NCBI RefSeq assembly: GCF_002355435.1
Contig: NZ_AP017313.1
Span: 4,402,001-4,466,000 of the forward strand
Length of the DNA stretch: 64,000 nt
Source of the DNA: Mucilaginibacter gotjawali
Lineage (GTDB): Bacteria > Bacteroidota > Bacteroidia > Sphingobacteriales > Sphingobacteriaceae
Reading direction: 5' to 3'
In this document: positions 16,461-25,024 of the stretch, in pieces
Layout of the letters: the number at the start of each line of letters is the position of its first letter
Position numbering within the stretch: position 1 is the stretch's first letter
Program-made: the position numbers and the translations under genes
The notes under the pieces: model-generated
Told to the model about the DNA's origin: nothing
The model's input: the letters and a program-made list of their open reading frames with translations, nothing else
Databases searched by the model: none

Positions 16461-17381
16461 ATGGAATTTGGCCGTGTAAAACCCGAAGAACTGGCAGACG
16501 TAGATTTTACGCTTCCCCCTGACCCTGAGTTAACTATTACTACCTTAAAAGAAGCTAAGGGCGACCAGCCATTGCAGGTACATGTCGGCTGCGCCAAATG
16601 GGGCCGCAAAGAATGGGTGGGCCAGATCTATCCGCCTAAAACCAAAGAGGCTAATTTTTTGGATGAATATGTAAAGCATTTTGATTGTATTGAACTGAAT
16701 GCCACTTTTTATAATATTTACGGGCCCGAAACTATTTTAAAATGGAAGGAAAAGGCTGCGCCAAACCCGGGTTTTAAGTTTTGCCCCAAGTTTTCGCAAA
16801 GTATTACGCATATCCGCAGGTTAAAAAACGCGGATGAGATCACTACCAAATACTACGAAGGCATTATGGCTTTCGGCGAAAACCTGGGTCCGCTGTTTTT
16901 ACAGGTAGGTGATAACTTTACCCCAAAAAGCCTGCCTGATCTGAAAGCTTACCTTGAACATATTCCAAAAGATGTACCTGTATTTCTGGAGTTGAGGCAT
17001 AAAGAGTGGTTTGCTAACGCAGAAAACCGGGATGCCATATTCAACCTGCTGCATGAGCTTAAAATCGGCGCGGTAATAACCGATGCTTCGGGCCGCAGGG
17101 ATGTTGTGCATATGACTTTGCCAACACCACATGCCTTTATCCGTTTTGTGGGCAATGGCCTCCACCCTACCGACTATACCCGAGTTGATGAATGGGTGGC
17201 ACGCATTAAACAATGGCAGCAAATGGGCCTGCAATCTGTTTGGTTTTTAATGCACCAGCACGAAGAGGAATTTTCGCCCAGGCTGGTGGATTATGTGGTA
17301 AAACAAATCAATCAGGAACTAGGGCTGAGCCTTAAACGTCCTCATTTTTTGGATGATGATAAAGAAGGGTTGTTTGCATAG
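16461..17381 (+). CDS. DUF72 domain protein
   Basis: This 306-aa cytoplasmic protein contains the DUF72 TIM-barrel-like pattern: HVGCAKWGRKEWVGQIYPP at about 42-60, HFDCIELNATFYNIY near 74, FKFCPKFSQSITH near 104, and the ELRHKEWF motif near 177. It also has FIRFVGNG and a C-terminal LMHQHEE. The biochemical function of DUF72 (YecE-like) is not established. The first 38 residues, before the domain, form an acidic extension. Confidence 0.85.
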   Translation: MEFGRVKPEELADVDFTLPPDPELTITTLKEAKGDQPLQVHVGCAKWGRKEWVGQIYPPKTKEANFLDEYVKHFDCIELNATFYNIYGPETILKWKEKAAPNPGFKFCPKFSQSITHIRRLKNADEITTKYYEGIMAFGENLGPLFLQVGDNFTPKSLPDLKAYLEHIPKDVPVFLELRHKEWFANAENRDAIFNLLHELKIGAVITDASGRRDVVHMTLPTPHAFIRFVGNGLHPTDYTRVDEWVARIKQWQQMGLQSVWFLMHQHEEEFSPRLVDYVVKQINQELGLSLKRPHFLDDDKEGLFA

Positions 17382-17384
17382 TTT

Positions 17385-17498
17385 GTCTGAACTCGAATTT
17401 TTCGAATTAAAGAATTACCGGAATTTTTAGATGCAATAGATATCTAATCTCCTGATAATTCTATGAATTCGACAAATTCAAAAAATTCGAGTTCAGAC
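17385..17498. repeat. GAATT-word inverted repeat, copy 2
   Basis: The left end GTCTGAACTCGAATTTTTCG and right end AAAATTCGAGTTCAGAC are reverse complements over the outer 17 nt with more GAATT words inside. The element exactly fills the space between the convergent stops at 17381 and 17498; its last base belongs to the neighbouring stop codon. It has the same ends as the copy at 365-585, and a lone end occurs at 26919-26935. A bidirectional terminator is likely. Confidence 0.75.
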
Positions 17499-18190
17499 TA
17501 AGATACCATTCCCGAAATTACATTGATACTTAAGGCCAATATAGCCGTATTAAATGCAAACGACATCAGCGAGTGCATCAGGCAAACGCGGCGAATCCGG
17601 CGCGAGGATATTTCGACATCGGACACCTGGAATGTCATACCCACAATAAACGAGAAGTAAACAAACTCCAGGTAATCCGGCTGATCTTTGCCGGGGAACT
17701 GAAGTCCGCCAATCCCTTTGAACTCACCATCCACATCGGTATTTTCATCATAGTACAAGTGTGCATAACGCAATGTAAATATAGTATGCAGCAGCCACCA
17801 CGAAATTAATACGGCGCCAATCGCCAGCAGGATATGTCTGGCTTTAACCGCTTCCGGCAGCCCTTTGGTTGATTTCAGGAGAAATATAATTGCCACGAGG
17901 CTTGCAATTGACGCAGCTGAAATAAACACAAAGAGCAGCGTGCGGCTTGAATCCTGCAATTTGGCAATTTTTCTCACCTCGAGCGGGTGCGACGAAAGGA
18001 TGATGATCCAATCAAGCAGGATAATGGTTAGCGCACAGCCGATCCAGGTTACCAGGGCCAGTGCGGGGGGCGACGTCCGGTTAAAATTATATACGAAAAC
18101 TATTGCACCTACAAATAGCGCGATCAATACACGGTAATGGGCATCCAGCCGAAAAAAAAGTCTTTTGTCTGCTTTTATAGTTTTGGTCAT
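17498..18190 (-). CDS. DUF1345 integral membrane protein
   Basis: This 230-aa protein has about six hydrophobic segments. The LDAHYRVLIALFVGAIVF start, WWLLHTIFTLRYAHLYY and the DFVYFSF-like YLEFVYFSFIVGMTFQVSDV motif near residue 175 identify DUF1345. The family has no firm function, although distant similarity to ion channels has been suggested for its last two segments. The DxE of SDVEIS and the arginine-rich RRIRRVCL follow, as in the family. Confidence 0.85.
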   Translation of the reverse strand: MTKTIKADKRLFFRLDAHYRVLIALFVGAIVFVYNFNRTSPPALALVTWIGCALTIILLDWIIILSSHPLEVRKIAKLQDSSRTLLFVFISAASIASLVAIIFLLKSTKGLPEAVKARHILLAIGAVLISWWLLHTIFTLRYAHLYYDENTDVDGEFKGIGGLQFPGKDQPDYLEFVYFSFIVGMTFQVSDVEISSRRIRRVCLMHSLMSFAFNTAILALSINVISGMVS

Positions 18191-18231
18191 AATTCAATGG
18201 GTTAACAGTTTTGATGGTTAATGGTTTGAAT

Positions 18232-18254
18232 TAGTCCATGGTCGATGGACCATA
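18232..18254. repeat. CCATGGTC-word palindrome
   Basis: TAGTCCATGGTCGATGGACC is a near-perfect palindrome (GTCCATG/GATGGAC) in the spacer between the DUF1345 start and the YwbE stop. It matches the word family at 5370-5404 and 32797-32910. Confidence 0.5.
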
Positions 18255-18346
18255 AATCATAGCAATTATAGTGAAATTAAAGATTTTAATCGGTTTTACT
18301 GCGTAATTTGTCAAAAGGCGATGAACCAGGGGTTATTAACAACGAA

Positions 18347-18544
18347 TTATTCTTCAATAATTTCGGCAACGCGGCCAACCTGGCCGTCTTCCAGCCTCAC
18401 CTTAATACCGCGCGAATGATACGGCGAGCTGGTGAGCAGGTCTTTTACTATCCCCCGGGTCTTTTTTCCCGAACGCTGATCTTTTTTAAGGATAATGTCA
18501 ACTTCAACGCCGGGGTAAATGTCTTCGCGGTTTCTTCCGTGCAT
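18347..18544 (-). CDS. YwbE family protein
   Basis: This 65-aa protein (MHGRNREDIYPGVEVDIILK) shows the complete YwbE pattern: PGxxVxIxLKxDQRSGxxTxGIVKDxLTxSxxHxxGIKVRLxxGxVGRV. YwbE proteins are small KOW-like beta-barrel proteins, conserved widely but not characterised. Nucleic-acid binding is a guess from the fold. It lies 7 bp downstream of the broken PIN gene and may be co-transcribed with that toxin-antitoxin unit by accident of position. Confidence 0.9.
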   Translation of the reverse strand: MHGRNREDIYPGVEVDIILKKDQRSGKKTRGIVKDLLTSSPYHSRGIKVRLEDGQVGRVAEIIEE

Positions 18545-18551
18545 AGCTAAT

Positions 18552-18991
18552 TTATTTTTTGTCTCTTATTGACACCAGATCATTAGTGGTGACTATCTTA
18601 TCAAAGCCCTTGCTCCTCAAACCAGTCGTCAGTTTTTTGTCGCCCGACCAAATCTTACATTTAAATTGTTTGGCGAACGCAACATATTGAATATCCTTCA
18701 AATCAATATCTTTCACCAGATCAAATGCCTCATCCCAAAACTCGTGGTTGATTTGCTCCTCCGAGATAAAGTTAATGTCTTTACAAACCAAATATTCTGT
18801 TTCCATAACTGATTCAAGGCTCGTACCTGACGCCTGGCAATTTTCTCATATTTAGATCTGATTTCATGCCGCAAAAATTCAGGTGAAATAAACTTAAAAT
18901 ACTTTTGGGAATTAATCAACAGATCGCCAATTTTTCCGTTAGAGTTCAAGATACCACTGTAAACAATATTGGCATCGACGATGATTTTCAC
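18552..18991 (-). pseudogene. PIN-domain toxin broken by a frameshift
   Basis: The N-terminal part (MKIIVDANIVYSGILNSNGK) and the C-terminal part (KDIQYVAFAKQFKCKIWSGD) of one PIN ribonuclease lie in different frames. The switch is near 18828-18838, where GCC AGG CGT CAG would need one extra base to read into GGT ACG AGC CTT (GTSL). The acidic PIN residues are split between the frames: D6 in the first, Glu/Asp of NHEFWDEAFD and DLKDIQ in the second. Its ATG overlaps the antitoxin stop by 4 bp. Either the toxin is inactivated or this is a sequencing error. Confidence 0.8.
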
Positions 18992-19200
18992 TTATTAAAT
19001 CTTGATTTATTCGCCTCCCACCAGGAGGAGTTGGTCTCTTCGGCCAATTTATCGGCGTCGGCTTGGGTAGCTTTGGATTTCGACGTTAGTTCGAGATATT
19101 TCAGGTAATCTATAATACGTTGCAGGCCAAACCTATCAATAGAAGATGGAATTGTAATTGTTATTTTGTCCTTATTTGCGTTTTCAATCACCATACACAA
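18988..19200 (-). CDS. antitoxin partner of the PIN pseudogene
   Basis: This protein has up to 70 aa. It could begin at the first ATG (MCMVIENANK) or, more likely, at the second Met, because a TATATTTG promoter -7 box overlaps the first start codon (19198-19205, minus strand). It has a short beta strand segment (DKITITIPSSI) then a helix ending WWEANKSRFNK, a layout common in VapB-like antitoxins of Bacteroidota. It overlaps the PIN gene by 4 bp, the classic antitoxin-toxin arrangement. Confidence 0.7.
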   Translation of the reverse strand: MCMVIENANKDKITITIPSSIDRFGLQRIIDYLKYLELTSKSKATQADADKLAEETNSSWWEANKSRFNK

Positions 19201-19246
19201 ATATAATAAAATATTAAAAACAAATGTTTATTGCCCGTTAACTTAA

Positions 19247-20584
19247 TTAACGCTGTACTAAGTTTTGAATTGCTGCTTCTACCTTCGCAAAATCAAAATT
19301 TTTCAAAACACTGTCCATTCCGGCAGTAATTTGATCATTGCCTAAATTGCCAATACTGCCCTCGTGGGTATGGTTTACTTGTTTATCCGGATTAAATTCT
19401 CCTTTTTCAATAGCATAGCCAACCTGTTTATAGGCATCACGGAATGGGGTGCCGCTTAATACCATCCGGTTTACTTCCTCCACGCTGAAGAGGTAGGCGT
19501 ATTTGGGGTCGTTCAATATATCTTTATTTACGCTGATGTTTTGCAACATAAAAGTGGCCATGTGCAGGCAATTCTTCAGATCGGTAAACGCCGGGAACAG
19601 CAGTTCTTTTAATAGTTGCAGTTCACGATGATAACCCGATGGCAGGTTGGTGGTCATCATGGCCACATCATTGGGCAGTGCCTGCAGGCGGTTGCATTTG
19701 CCGCGCATAATTTCCCAAACGTCCGGGTTCTTTTTATGCGGCATAATACTGCTGCCGGTTGTTAAGGTATCCGGGTAACTTACAAAGGCAAAGTTCTGGC
19801 TTAAATACAGCGCCTGATCCATTGCCATTTTAGCCAATGTGGCTGCTATGGATGATAATGCCTGGGCAATTACCCGCTCTGTTTTTCCCCGGCCCATCTG
19901 GGCGTAAACAACGTTATAGTTCAGGCTTTCAAAACCTAATAATTTAGTGGTTAAAGTGCGGTTAAGCGGAAAAGATGAACCATAACCCGCAGCCGAGCCT
20001 AATGGATTTTTATTGGTGATCTTCCAGGCAGCTAAAACCATTTCCAGGTCATCGGCCAGGCTTTCGGCATAAGCGCCGAACCAAAGGCCGAACGAAGATG
20101 GCATCGCCACCTGCAAATGGGTATAGCCAGGCAGCAAAACATCTTTATATTTTTCACTTAGTTCGATGAGCTGGCGGAACAGAGTTTCGGTTTCTTCAAC
20201 TACCTGTTGTAATTCGTGCCGGAAGAATAGTTTCAGGTCGACCAGCACCTGGTCGTTACGTGAACGGCCGCTATGGATCTTTTTGCCGGCATCGCCGATG
20301 CGTTGGGTAAGCAGCATTTCAACCTGCGAATGTACATCCTCTACCTCGGGCTGAATCGTAAATTCACCCGCCTCTATATCCTTATAAATGTTTTTTAATT
20401 CCTTTTGAACCAATTGCAGGTCGTCACCACTCATCAGACCAATACTTTCCAGCATTTGGGTATGCGCCAATGAGCCCAGCACATCAAAAGCCGCCATTTG
20501 CAGGTCAAACTCGCGGTCTCGACCAACAGTGAAATTTTCTACAAGTTCATTAACGGTGACGGACTTTTGCCAGATTTTAGCCAT
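19247..20584 (-). CDS. argH: argininosuccinate lyase
   Basis: This 445-aa enzyme cleaves argininosuccinate to arginine and fumarate, the last step of arginine synthesis, in the cytoplasm. The fumarase/aspartase superfamily signature GSSIMPHKKNPD lies near residue 281. Earlier motifs KIHSGRSRNDQV (about 102) and LLPGYTHLQVA (about 153) carry the catalytic His. Length matches ArgH. It follows an ArgE-like deacylase on the same strand, but a four-helix-bundle cassette has been inserted between them. Confidence 0.95.
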   Translation of the reverse strand: MAKIWQKSVTVNELVENFTVGRDREFDLQMAAFDVLGSLAHTQMLESIGLMSGDDLQLVQKELKNIYKDIEAGEFTIQPEVEDVHSQVEMLLTQRIGDAGKKIHSGRSRNDQVLVDLKLFFRHELQQVVEETETLFRQLIELSEKYKDVLLPGYTHLQVAMPSSFGLWFGAYAESLADDLEMVLAAWKITNKNPLGSAAGYGSSFPLNRTLTTKLLGFESLNYNVVYAQMGRGKTERVIAQALSSIAATLAKMAMDQALYLSQNFAFVSYPDTLTTGSSIMPHKKNPDVWEIMRGKCNRLQALPNDVAMMTTNLPSGYHRELQLLKELLFPAFTDLKNCLHMATFMLQNISVNKDILNDPKYAYLFSVEEVNRMVLSGTPFRDAYKQVGYAIEKGEFNPDKQVNHTHEGSIGNLGNDQITAGMDSVLKNFDFAKVEAAIQNLVQR

Positions 20585-20626
20585 TTTAATTTACGATTTA
20601 CGATTTACGAATTACGAATTCGTAAG
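20585..20626. repeat. ATTTACGA-word repeat, left flank of the S23-type gene
   Basis: Imperfect tandem words ATTTACGATTTACGA and ATTACGAATTCG start directly at the argH start codon. The reverse complement of this pattern lies at 21034-21064, so the two flank the four-helix-bundle gene as inverted arms. Confidence 0.7.
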
Positions 20627-20627
20627 A

Positions 20628-20978
20628 TCAATTTCCGCGTAAGGTATTTAACGCGGCAACAATAATAGAAAGAAGTTCGTTTCCTTCCTTATAAATCGGA
20701 TCGATTTTTTCTTTTATCTGAGGATTTAATTCAATCAACAGTTCTAAAAAGAACAGTGTTTCGTCCAATTCCTCTTCAACTATCTTTAATTTGTTTATAA
20801 AATCATTTTTTGATTTCGCTCTGCATGCGGCCCGGTAATTTGCTCCTGTAGAGCTTGCACTTCTGTTTAATTGATCAGCATAATTTTTGTTGACGATATT
20901 GTACGGAAGGCTAAGTACTAATCTTGCATTTGCTAACGAATAATTCTTAGTTCTTTGTTTAAGTTCTTATTTTGTCAT
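20628..20978 (-). pseudogene. four-helix-bundle (S23/23S rRNA IVP family) gene with early stop
   Basis: Reading the minus strand from the ATG at 20978 gives MTK, a TAA stop at codon 4, then an otherwise intact frame ELKQRTKNYSLANARLVLSL ... ANYRAACRAKSKNDFINKLK ... LNTLRGN to a TGA at 20628. The SxxxGANYRAA and EELDETLFFLELLI motifs are those of the four-helix-bundle family found in 23S rRNA intervening sequences and in Avd-type proteins. No alternative start lies near the front. Codon 4 probably was CAA, GAA or AAA. The gene is flanked by inverted short-word repeats and separates argE-like and argH genes. Confidence 0.8.
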
Positions 20979-21033
20979 GGCTACAGGTTTTTTTATAGCT
21001 AAACATAATCTAAAATAAATGAACAACCAAAAA

Positions 21034-21064
21034 ATCGTAATTCGTAAATCGTAATTCGTAAATC
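21034..21064. repeat. ATTTACGA-word repeat, right flank of the S23-type gene
   Basis: ATCGTAATTCGTAAATCG and a second TAATTCGTAAATC form the reverse complement of the left flank at 20585-20626. The repeat ends inside the stop codon of the ArgE-like gene (TGA, 21063-21065). Confidence 0.7.
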
Positions 21065-22127
21065 AGATTATCTGTTCCAGCATTTTGATATACAATTCAA
21101 TCCCTTCTCCAATTTCATCTACGTAAACAAACTCATCCGCCATATGTGATCGTGCGGAATCTCCGGGACCAATTTTCAGGGATGGGATATCCAGCAGCGC
21201 CTGGTCGGATGTAGTGGGCGAACCATAGGTTGTTCTACCCAGGGCAATGCCCGCCTGTACAATAGGGTGGCTTTTATCAATTTTTGAAGATTTGAGCCTT
21301 AACGAACGCGGGGTAACATCACAACTAACATGCTGTTTAATGACCTGCAAAACTTCTTCGTTACGATAGGTTTCAGGTACCCTTACATCCACCGTAAAAG
21401 TACAGGTTACCGGAACTACATTATGCTGCGAACCTGCATTGATAATAGTCACCGACATTTTTACCGGCCCGAAAGCCTCTGATTCTTTCGGAAAACGATA
21501 GTTCCGGAACCATTCAATATCTGTTAATGCTTTGTAAATGGCATTTTCACCTTCTTCGCGGGCGGCGTGGCCGGCCTTGCCATGGGCAACGCAATCCAAA
21601 ACCATCAGTCCGCGTTCGGCAACAGCAAGCTGCATTTGGGTAGGCTCTCCCACTATAGCAAAATCAAGTTTTCCTAATTCCGGCAGGATAAATTCCAGGC
21701 CATGAATACCCGATACCTCTTCCTCAGCAGTAGCAGCCAGGCAAAAATTATATTTAAGATTCTCTTTGTTATAAAAATACAGGAATACCGAGATCAGCGA
21801 AACCAAACAGCCGCCTGCATCATTGCTACCCAGGCCATAAAGTTTACCATCTTCAATTTTCGCCTCGAACGGATCGCGCGTATAGCCGGGATTTGGTTTT
21901 ACCGTATCATGATGCGAATTGAGCAGAATAGTTGGTTTAACAGGATCGAAATGCTTGTTCCATACCCAGATATTATTGAGCTTCCGATTGGTTTTAATCC
22001 CTTTATCCTGCAAAAGCTTTTCTATCAAGGCAGCTGTCTTATCTTCCTCCCGGCTGAATGATGGCGTTGAAATCAATTGCTGGAGCAGGCTTACCGCCTG
22101 TTCGGCCAATGTTTTTAGTTCAGTCAT
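21063..22127 (-). CDS. argE: M20 family deacylase, probable acetyl-/succinylornithine deacetylase
   Basis: This 354-aa zinc aminoacylase carries the M20 ligands: H in NSHHDTVKPNPGY (about residue 70), D in GSNDAGG (about 101), the catalytic and ligand glutamates in AATAEEEVSG (about 133) and a later His in DSARSHMADEF (about 329). The dimerisation domain has AHGKAGHAAREEGENAI. Placement before argH on the same strand supports arginine synthesis. Bacteroidota often use N-succinylated intermediates, so acetyl versus succinyl specificity is open. Confidence 0.82.
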   Translation of the reverse strand: MTELKTLAEQAVSLLQQLISTPSFSREEDKTAALIEKLLQDKGIKTNRKLNNIWVWNKHFDPVKPTILLNSHHDTVKPNPGYTRDPFEAKIEDGKLYGLGSNDAGGCLVSLISVFLYFYNKENLKYNFCLAATAEEEVSGIHGLEFILPELGKLDFAIVGEPTQMQLAVAERGLMVLDCVAHGKAGHAAREEGENAIYKALTDIEWFRNYRFPKESEAFGPVKMSVTIINAGSQHNVVPVTCTFTVDVRVPETYRNEEVLQVIKQHVSCDVTPRSLRLKSSKIDKSHPIVQAGIALGRTTYGSPTTSDQALLDIPSLKIGPGDSARSHMADEFVYVDEIGEGIELYIKMLEQII

Positions 22128-22160
22128 AAATGTGGGGCAAAAATAAGGTTTTTGGTGGAG

Positions 22161-22272
22161 GAATGTTGTAAGGTTGAAAAGTTGTAAGGTTGGAACGTTG
22201 AATAACGACGTTTATTGATAACTGATTGCAATAACATTACAACCTTTCAACATTCCAACTTTCCAACAACTC
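22161..22272. repeat. GTTGTAAGG-word inverted repeat
   Basis: The left arm (22161-22202) repeats GTTGTAAGGTTG/AAAGTTG words. The right arm (22234-22272) is the reverse complement style (CATTACAACCTTTCAAC, ATTCCAACTTTCCAAC). The loop is about 31 nt. It ends at the stop codon of the MFS gene (22273) and probably forms its terminator hairpin. Confidence 0.65.
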
Positions 22273-23565
22273 CTACTCTATTTTTGAATACTTGCGGGTA
22301 TCATTCATGGTGATATACAACACCAGCGACAGTACAATACAAATGGTAACATACCAGTAAAACCATTCCTGGTGATGGTTATCTTTAAAATCAAGGGCGA
22401 TGTACTCTGCTGAGCCGCCAAAAAGAGATACCGCTATGGCATAGGGAAATCCAACACCCAGCGCCCGCACATTGACCGGGAAGAGTTCGGCTTTTACCAC
22501 TGCGTTAATAGAAGTATAACCGCTTACAATTACCAGCGCACACATGATCAACGCAAAGGCCGGCCAAAAATCTTTAGTGGTACTTAAGGTACTCATGATG
22601 GGGTAAGTGGTTAAAGCGCCAAGAATACCAAAACCGATCAGCAAAGGTTTGCGACCGATCTTATCCGACAGTAAGCCAAAAACCGGCTGCAGCAACATGA
22701 AAACGCCAAGGGTTAATGCCGAAATAAGGGTAGCGCTGTTTTTTGAGAAACCTGAAGTATTTACCAAAAACTTCTGCATGTAAGTGGTAAACGTGTAAAA
22801 AGCAACAGTGCCGCCAATGGTAAGCCCAATAACGGTAAAAACTGCGCGCGGATGCTGCATCAGCGACTTTAGGGTACCGCGGGTGTTATTTTTTTTGTCA
22901 TCATCCAAAACCACTGTCTCCTGCATACTTCGCCGCAAATACATTACGGTTACCGCCAGCACGGCGCCAATGCCAAAAGGGATGCGCCAGCCCCATTGGT
23001 GCAATTGTGCAGGACTCAAAAATACGCGCTGCAACAAAACCAATACGCCAAGCGCGATCAACTGCCCCATAATTAGCGTTACGTATTGAAAACTGGAATA
23101 AAACCCGCGGTGCTTTTTGGTGGCCATTTCGCTGAGGTAGGTAGCGCTGGTGCCATATTCGCCGCCAACGCTCAAGCCCTGGATAATTCGCGCAATAACT
23201 AAAATTAAAGGGGCTGCAACGCCGATCTGTTTATAGCCGGGCACTACTGCTATCATCAGCGAACCAACGCTCATTAACAGTACGGACAGGGTTAAGGCGG
23301 CTTTTCGGCCTTTTTTGTCGGCGTACGACCCCATCAGCCAGCCGCCTATGGGGCGCATTAAAAAACCGATAGCGAAAATACCTGCCGTATTTAACAATTG
23401 AACGGTTTGGTTGTCGGATGGGAAAAAAGCGCCTGAAAAATAGAGCGTAAATGCCGAATAAACATACCAGTCGTACCATTCAACCAGGTTGCCGAGCGAA
23501 CCGCCAACAATGGACCGGATGCGGTGGACAGTTATTTGGGTTGAATTTTCAGTTTTATCAGGCAT
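22273..23565 (-). CDS. MFS transporter, metabolite:H+ symporter (MHS) family
   Basis: This 430-aa protein has twelve predicted membrane segments. The family signatures are evident: GNLVEWYDWYVYSAFTLYFS at the first helix, FLMRPIGGWLMGSYADKKGR in the 2-3 loop, GLSVGGEYGTSATYLSEMA in helix 5 and the LSDKIGRKPLL repeat in the second half. MHS members (ProP, ShiA, KgtP) import organic acids or osmolytes with protons. The substrate cannot be predicted here. Confidence 0.9.
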   Translation of the reverse strand: MPDKTENSTQITVHRIRSIVGGSLGNLVEWYDWYVYSAFTLYFSGAFFPSDNQTVQLLNTAGIFAIGFLMRPIGGWLMGSYADKKGRKAALTLSVLLMSVGSLMIAVVPGYKQIGVAAPLILVIARIIQGLSVGGEYGTSATYLSEMATKKHRGFYSSFQYVTLIMGQLIALGVLVLLQRVFLSPAQLHQWGWRIPFGIGAVLAVTVMYLRRSMQETVVLDDDKKNNTRGTLKSLMQHPRAVFTVIGLTIGGTVAFYTFTTYMQKFLVNTSGFSKNSATLISALTLGVFMLLQPVFGLLSDKIGRKPLLIGFGILGALTTYPIMSTLSTTKDFWPAFALIMCALVIVSGYTSINAVVKAELFPVNVRALGVGFPYAIAVSLFGGSAEYIALDFKDNHHQEWFYWYVTICIVLSLVLYITMNDTRKYSKIE

Positions 23566-23641
23566 TAAATTTAAAATTGGTTTTTAAAGATATATATTTA
23601 TTACTTCGAACAAAATAAACTCAATGATAATTTAGCCGGCC

Positions 23642-24463
23642 ATGAACAGGAAACTTTTATTTATCACTTTATCTTTTGTTCAGCTAATTGCTGCTCATTG
23701 TTTTAGCCAAACAAAATCCATCCCCTACGGCAACAACCCCGCTGCAGGTAAATACTATAACATCAGGGGCATAAAAATGTATTGCGAGGTTTATGGCAAA
23801 GGCAAGCCGGTATTATTGATCCACGGCAATGGCGGCAGTATTGCTGCATTTAGTAAAACCATTCCATATTTCGACAAAGAATATATGGTGATTGCGGTTG
23901 ACAGCCGTGCCCATGGTAAATCTGTCGATCGGAAAGATTCCTTGAGTTTTGAAATGATGGCGGATGATTTTGACGCTTTGCTGGATGCCATGCACATCAA
24001 AAAAACTTATGTGATTGGCTGGAGCGATGGTGGCATCAATGCGCTGGTATTAGCCATGCGGCACCCGGATAGGGTGATTAAACTTGCTTCAACAGGTGCA
24101 AATTTATGGCCGGATTCCACGGCGCTGATCCCCTCGCTGTGGAAGGATATGGAAAAACAGTATGCCGAACAGCGAAATAAAAAATGGAGCACCGACAAGG
24201 AAAAAAACGACTGGAAAATATTTTTGCTCGACTATCAGCAACCCAACATTCCGCTTTCGGCAATGAAACAGGTGACATGCCCTTCGCTGATCATTTGCGG
24301 CGACCATGACCTGATCCCGGTTGAGCATACTTACCTTATTTACAAAAATATCCCTAAAGCGTATTTATGGGTCGTCCCTAATTCCGGCCACCCAACGTTA
24401 ATTGAGCATGCGGATGATTTCAACCAAAAAGTGAATGCGTTTTTCAGCAAAAAACATTTTTAA
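23642..24463 (+). CDS. secreted alpha/beta-hydrolase
   Basis: This 273-aa protein has a signal peptide ending near FSQ (residue 23). The oxyanion stretch LLIHGNGGSIAAF, nucleophile Ser in YVIGWSDGGINALVL (about S124), Asp in ICGDHDLIP and His in NSGHPTLIE make a complete triad. It is close to the prolyl-aminopeptidase/haloperoxidase-like group. Substrate unknown. It is transcribed divergently from the MFS gene. Confidence 0.85.
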   Translation: MNRKLLFITLSFVQLIAAHCFSQTKSIPYGNNPAAGKYYNIRGIKMYCEVYGKGKPVLLIHGNGGSIAAFSKTIPYFDKEYMVIAVDSRAHGKSVDRKDSLSFEMMADDFDALLDAMHIKKTYVIGWSDGGINALVLAMRHPDRVIKLASTGANLWPDSTALIPSLWKDMEKQYAEQRNKKWSTDKEKNDWKIFLLDYQQPNIPLSAMKQVTCPSLIICGDHDLIPVEHTYLIYKNIPKAYLWVVPNSGHPTLIEHADDFNQKVNAFFSKKHF

Positions 24464-24501
24464 ACAGCCTTAATTGGTCATTTAAAAGGCCATTACGCCG
24501 G

Positions 24502-24759
24502 TTATAACAATTTTGCTTTATCGGAAAACCCGGACGATCTTCCGGCAATCATGTCATAATAGCTGTCAATCGCATCGCCAATCTCGTCAATAGGGATATT
24601 TTCTTTTCCGAAACGGTGCTGGATAGCGCGCCAAACGCCAAAATCATTTTTCTTAATAACATGAAAAGTTGCGTGATTAAAAACGCTGAAAGAATTACCG
24701 GGAGTATTCTTTGAGACTTTAAATGATTCGTTCTGTATGTTTACTTCAAATGTTTCCAT
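24502..24759 (-). CDS. conserved small hypothetical protein
   Basis: This is 85 aa from the ATG at 24759 (METFEVNIQNESFKVSKNTP). The longer frame to 24804 adds an unsupported leader. Beta strands are followed by a helical region with IDEIGDAIDSYYDM. It resembles small uncharacterised Bacteroidota proteins with a conserved F-V/I-N-H motif. No function can be assigned. Confidence 0.6.
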   Translation of the reverse strand: METFEVNIQNESFKVSKNTPGNSFSVFNHATFHVIKKNDFGVWRAIQHRFGKENIPIDEIGDAIDSYYDMIAGRSSGFSDKAKLL

Positions 24760-24857
24760 AGGATCAGGATGCTCAAATTTAAAACAATAAAAATGGCCCT
24801 GCAATTGTAATCGGGGAGTATTTTAACGGTATTTACGGGGTGTTTTAACGGTATTTA

Positions 24858-25010
24858 GTTGTAAGGGTTGTAAGGGCTGTAAGGGCTGTAAGGGTTGTAA
24901 GGGTTGTAAGGGTTGTAAGGGTTGTAAGGGTTGTAAGGGTTGTAATTTATAACCTTTTTTAACTTGCTACAACTTATTTCAACCTTTACAACCTTTAAAC
25001 CCCTATAACT
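24858..25010. repeat. 9-bp tandem repeat GTTGTAAGG (10 units) with inverted tail
   Basis: Ten consecutive 9-bp units, eight GTTGTAAGG and two GCTGTAAGG, span 24858-24945. They are followed by reverse-complement-style words (TACAACTTATTTCAACC, TTTACAACCTTTAAACC) to about 25010. The tract lies just downstream of the aldo-keto reductase stop at 25025. Number of units is likely variable between strains. Confidence 0.85.
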
Positions 25011-25024
25011 TATTTCAACTAAAA

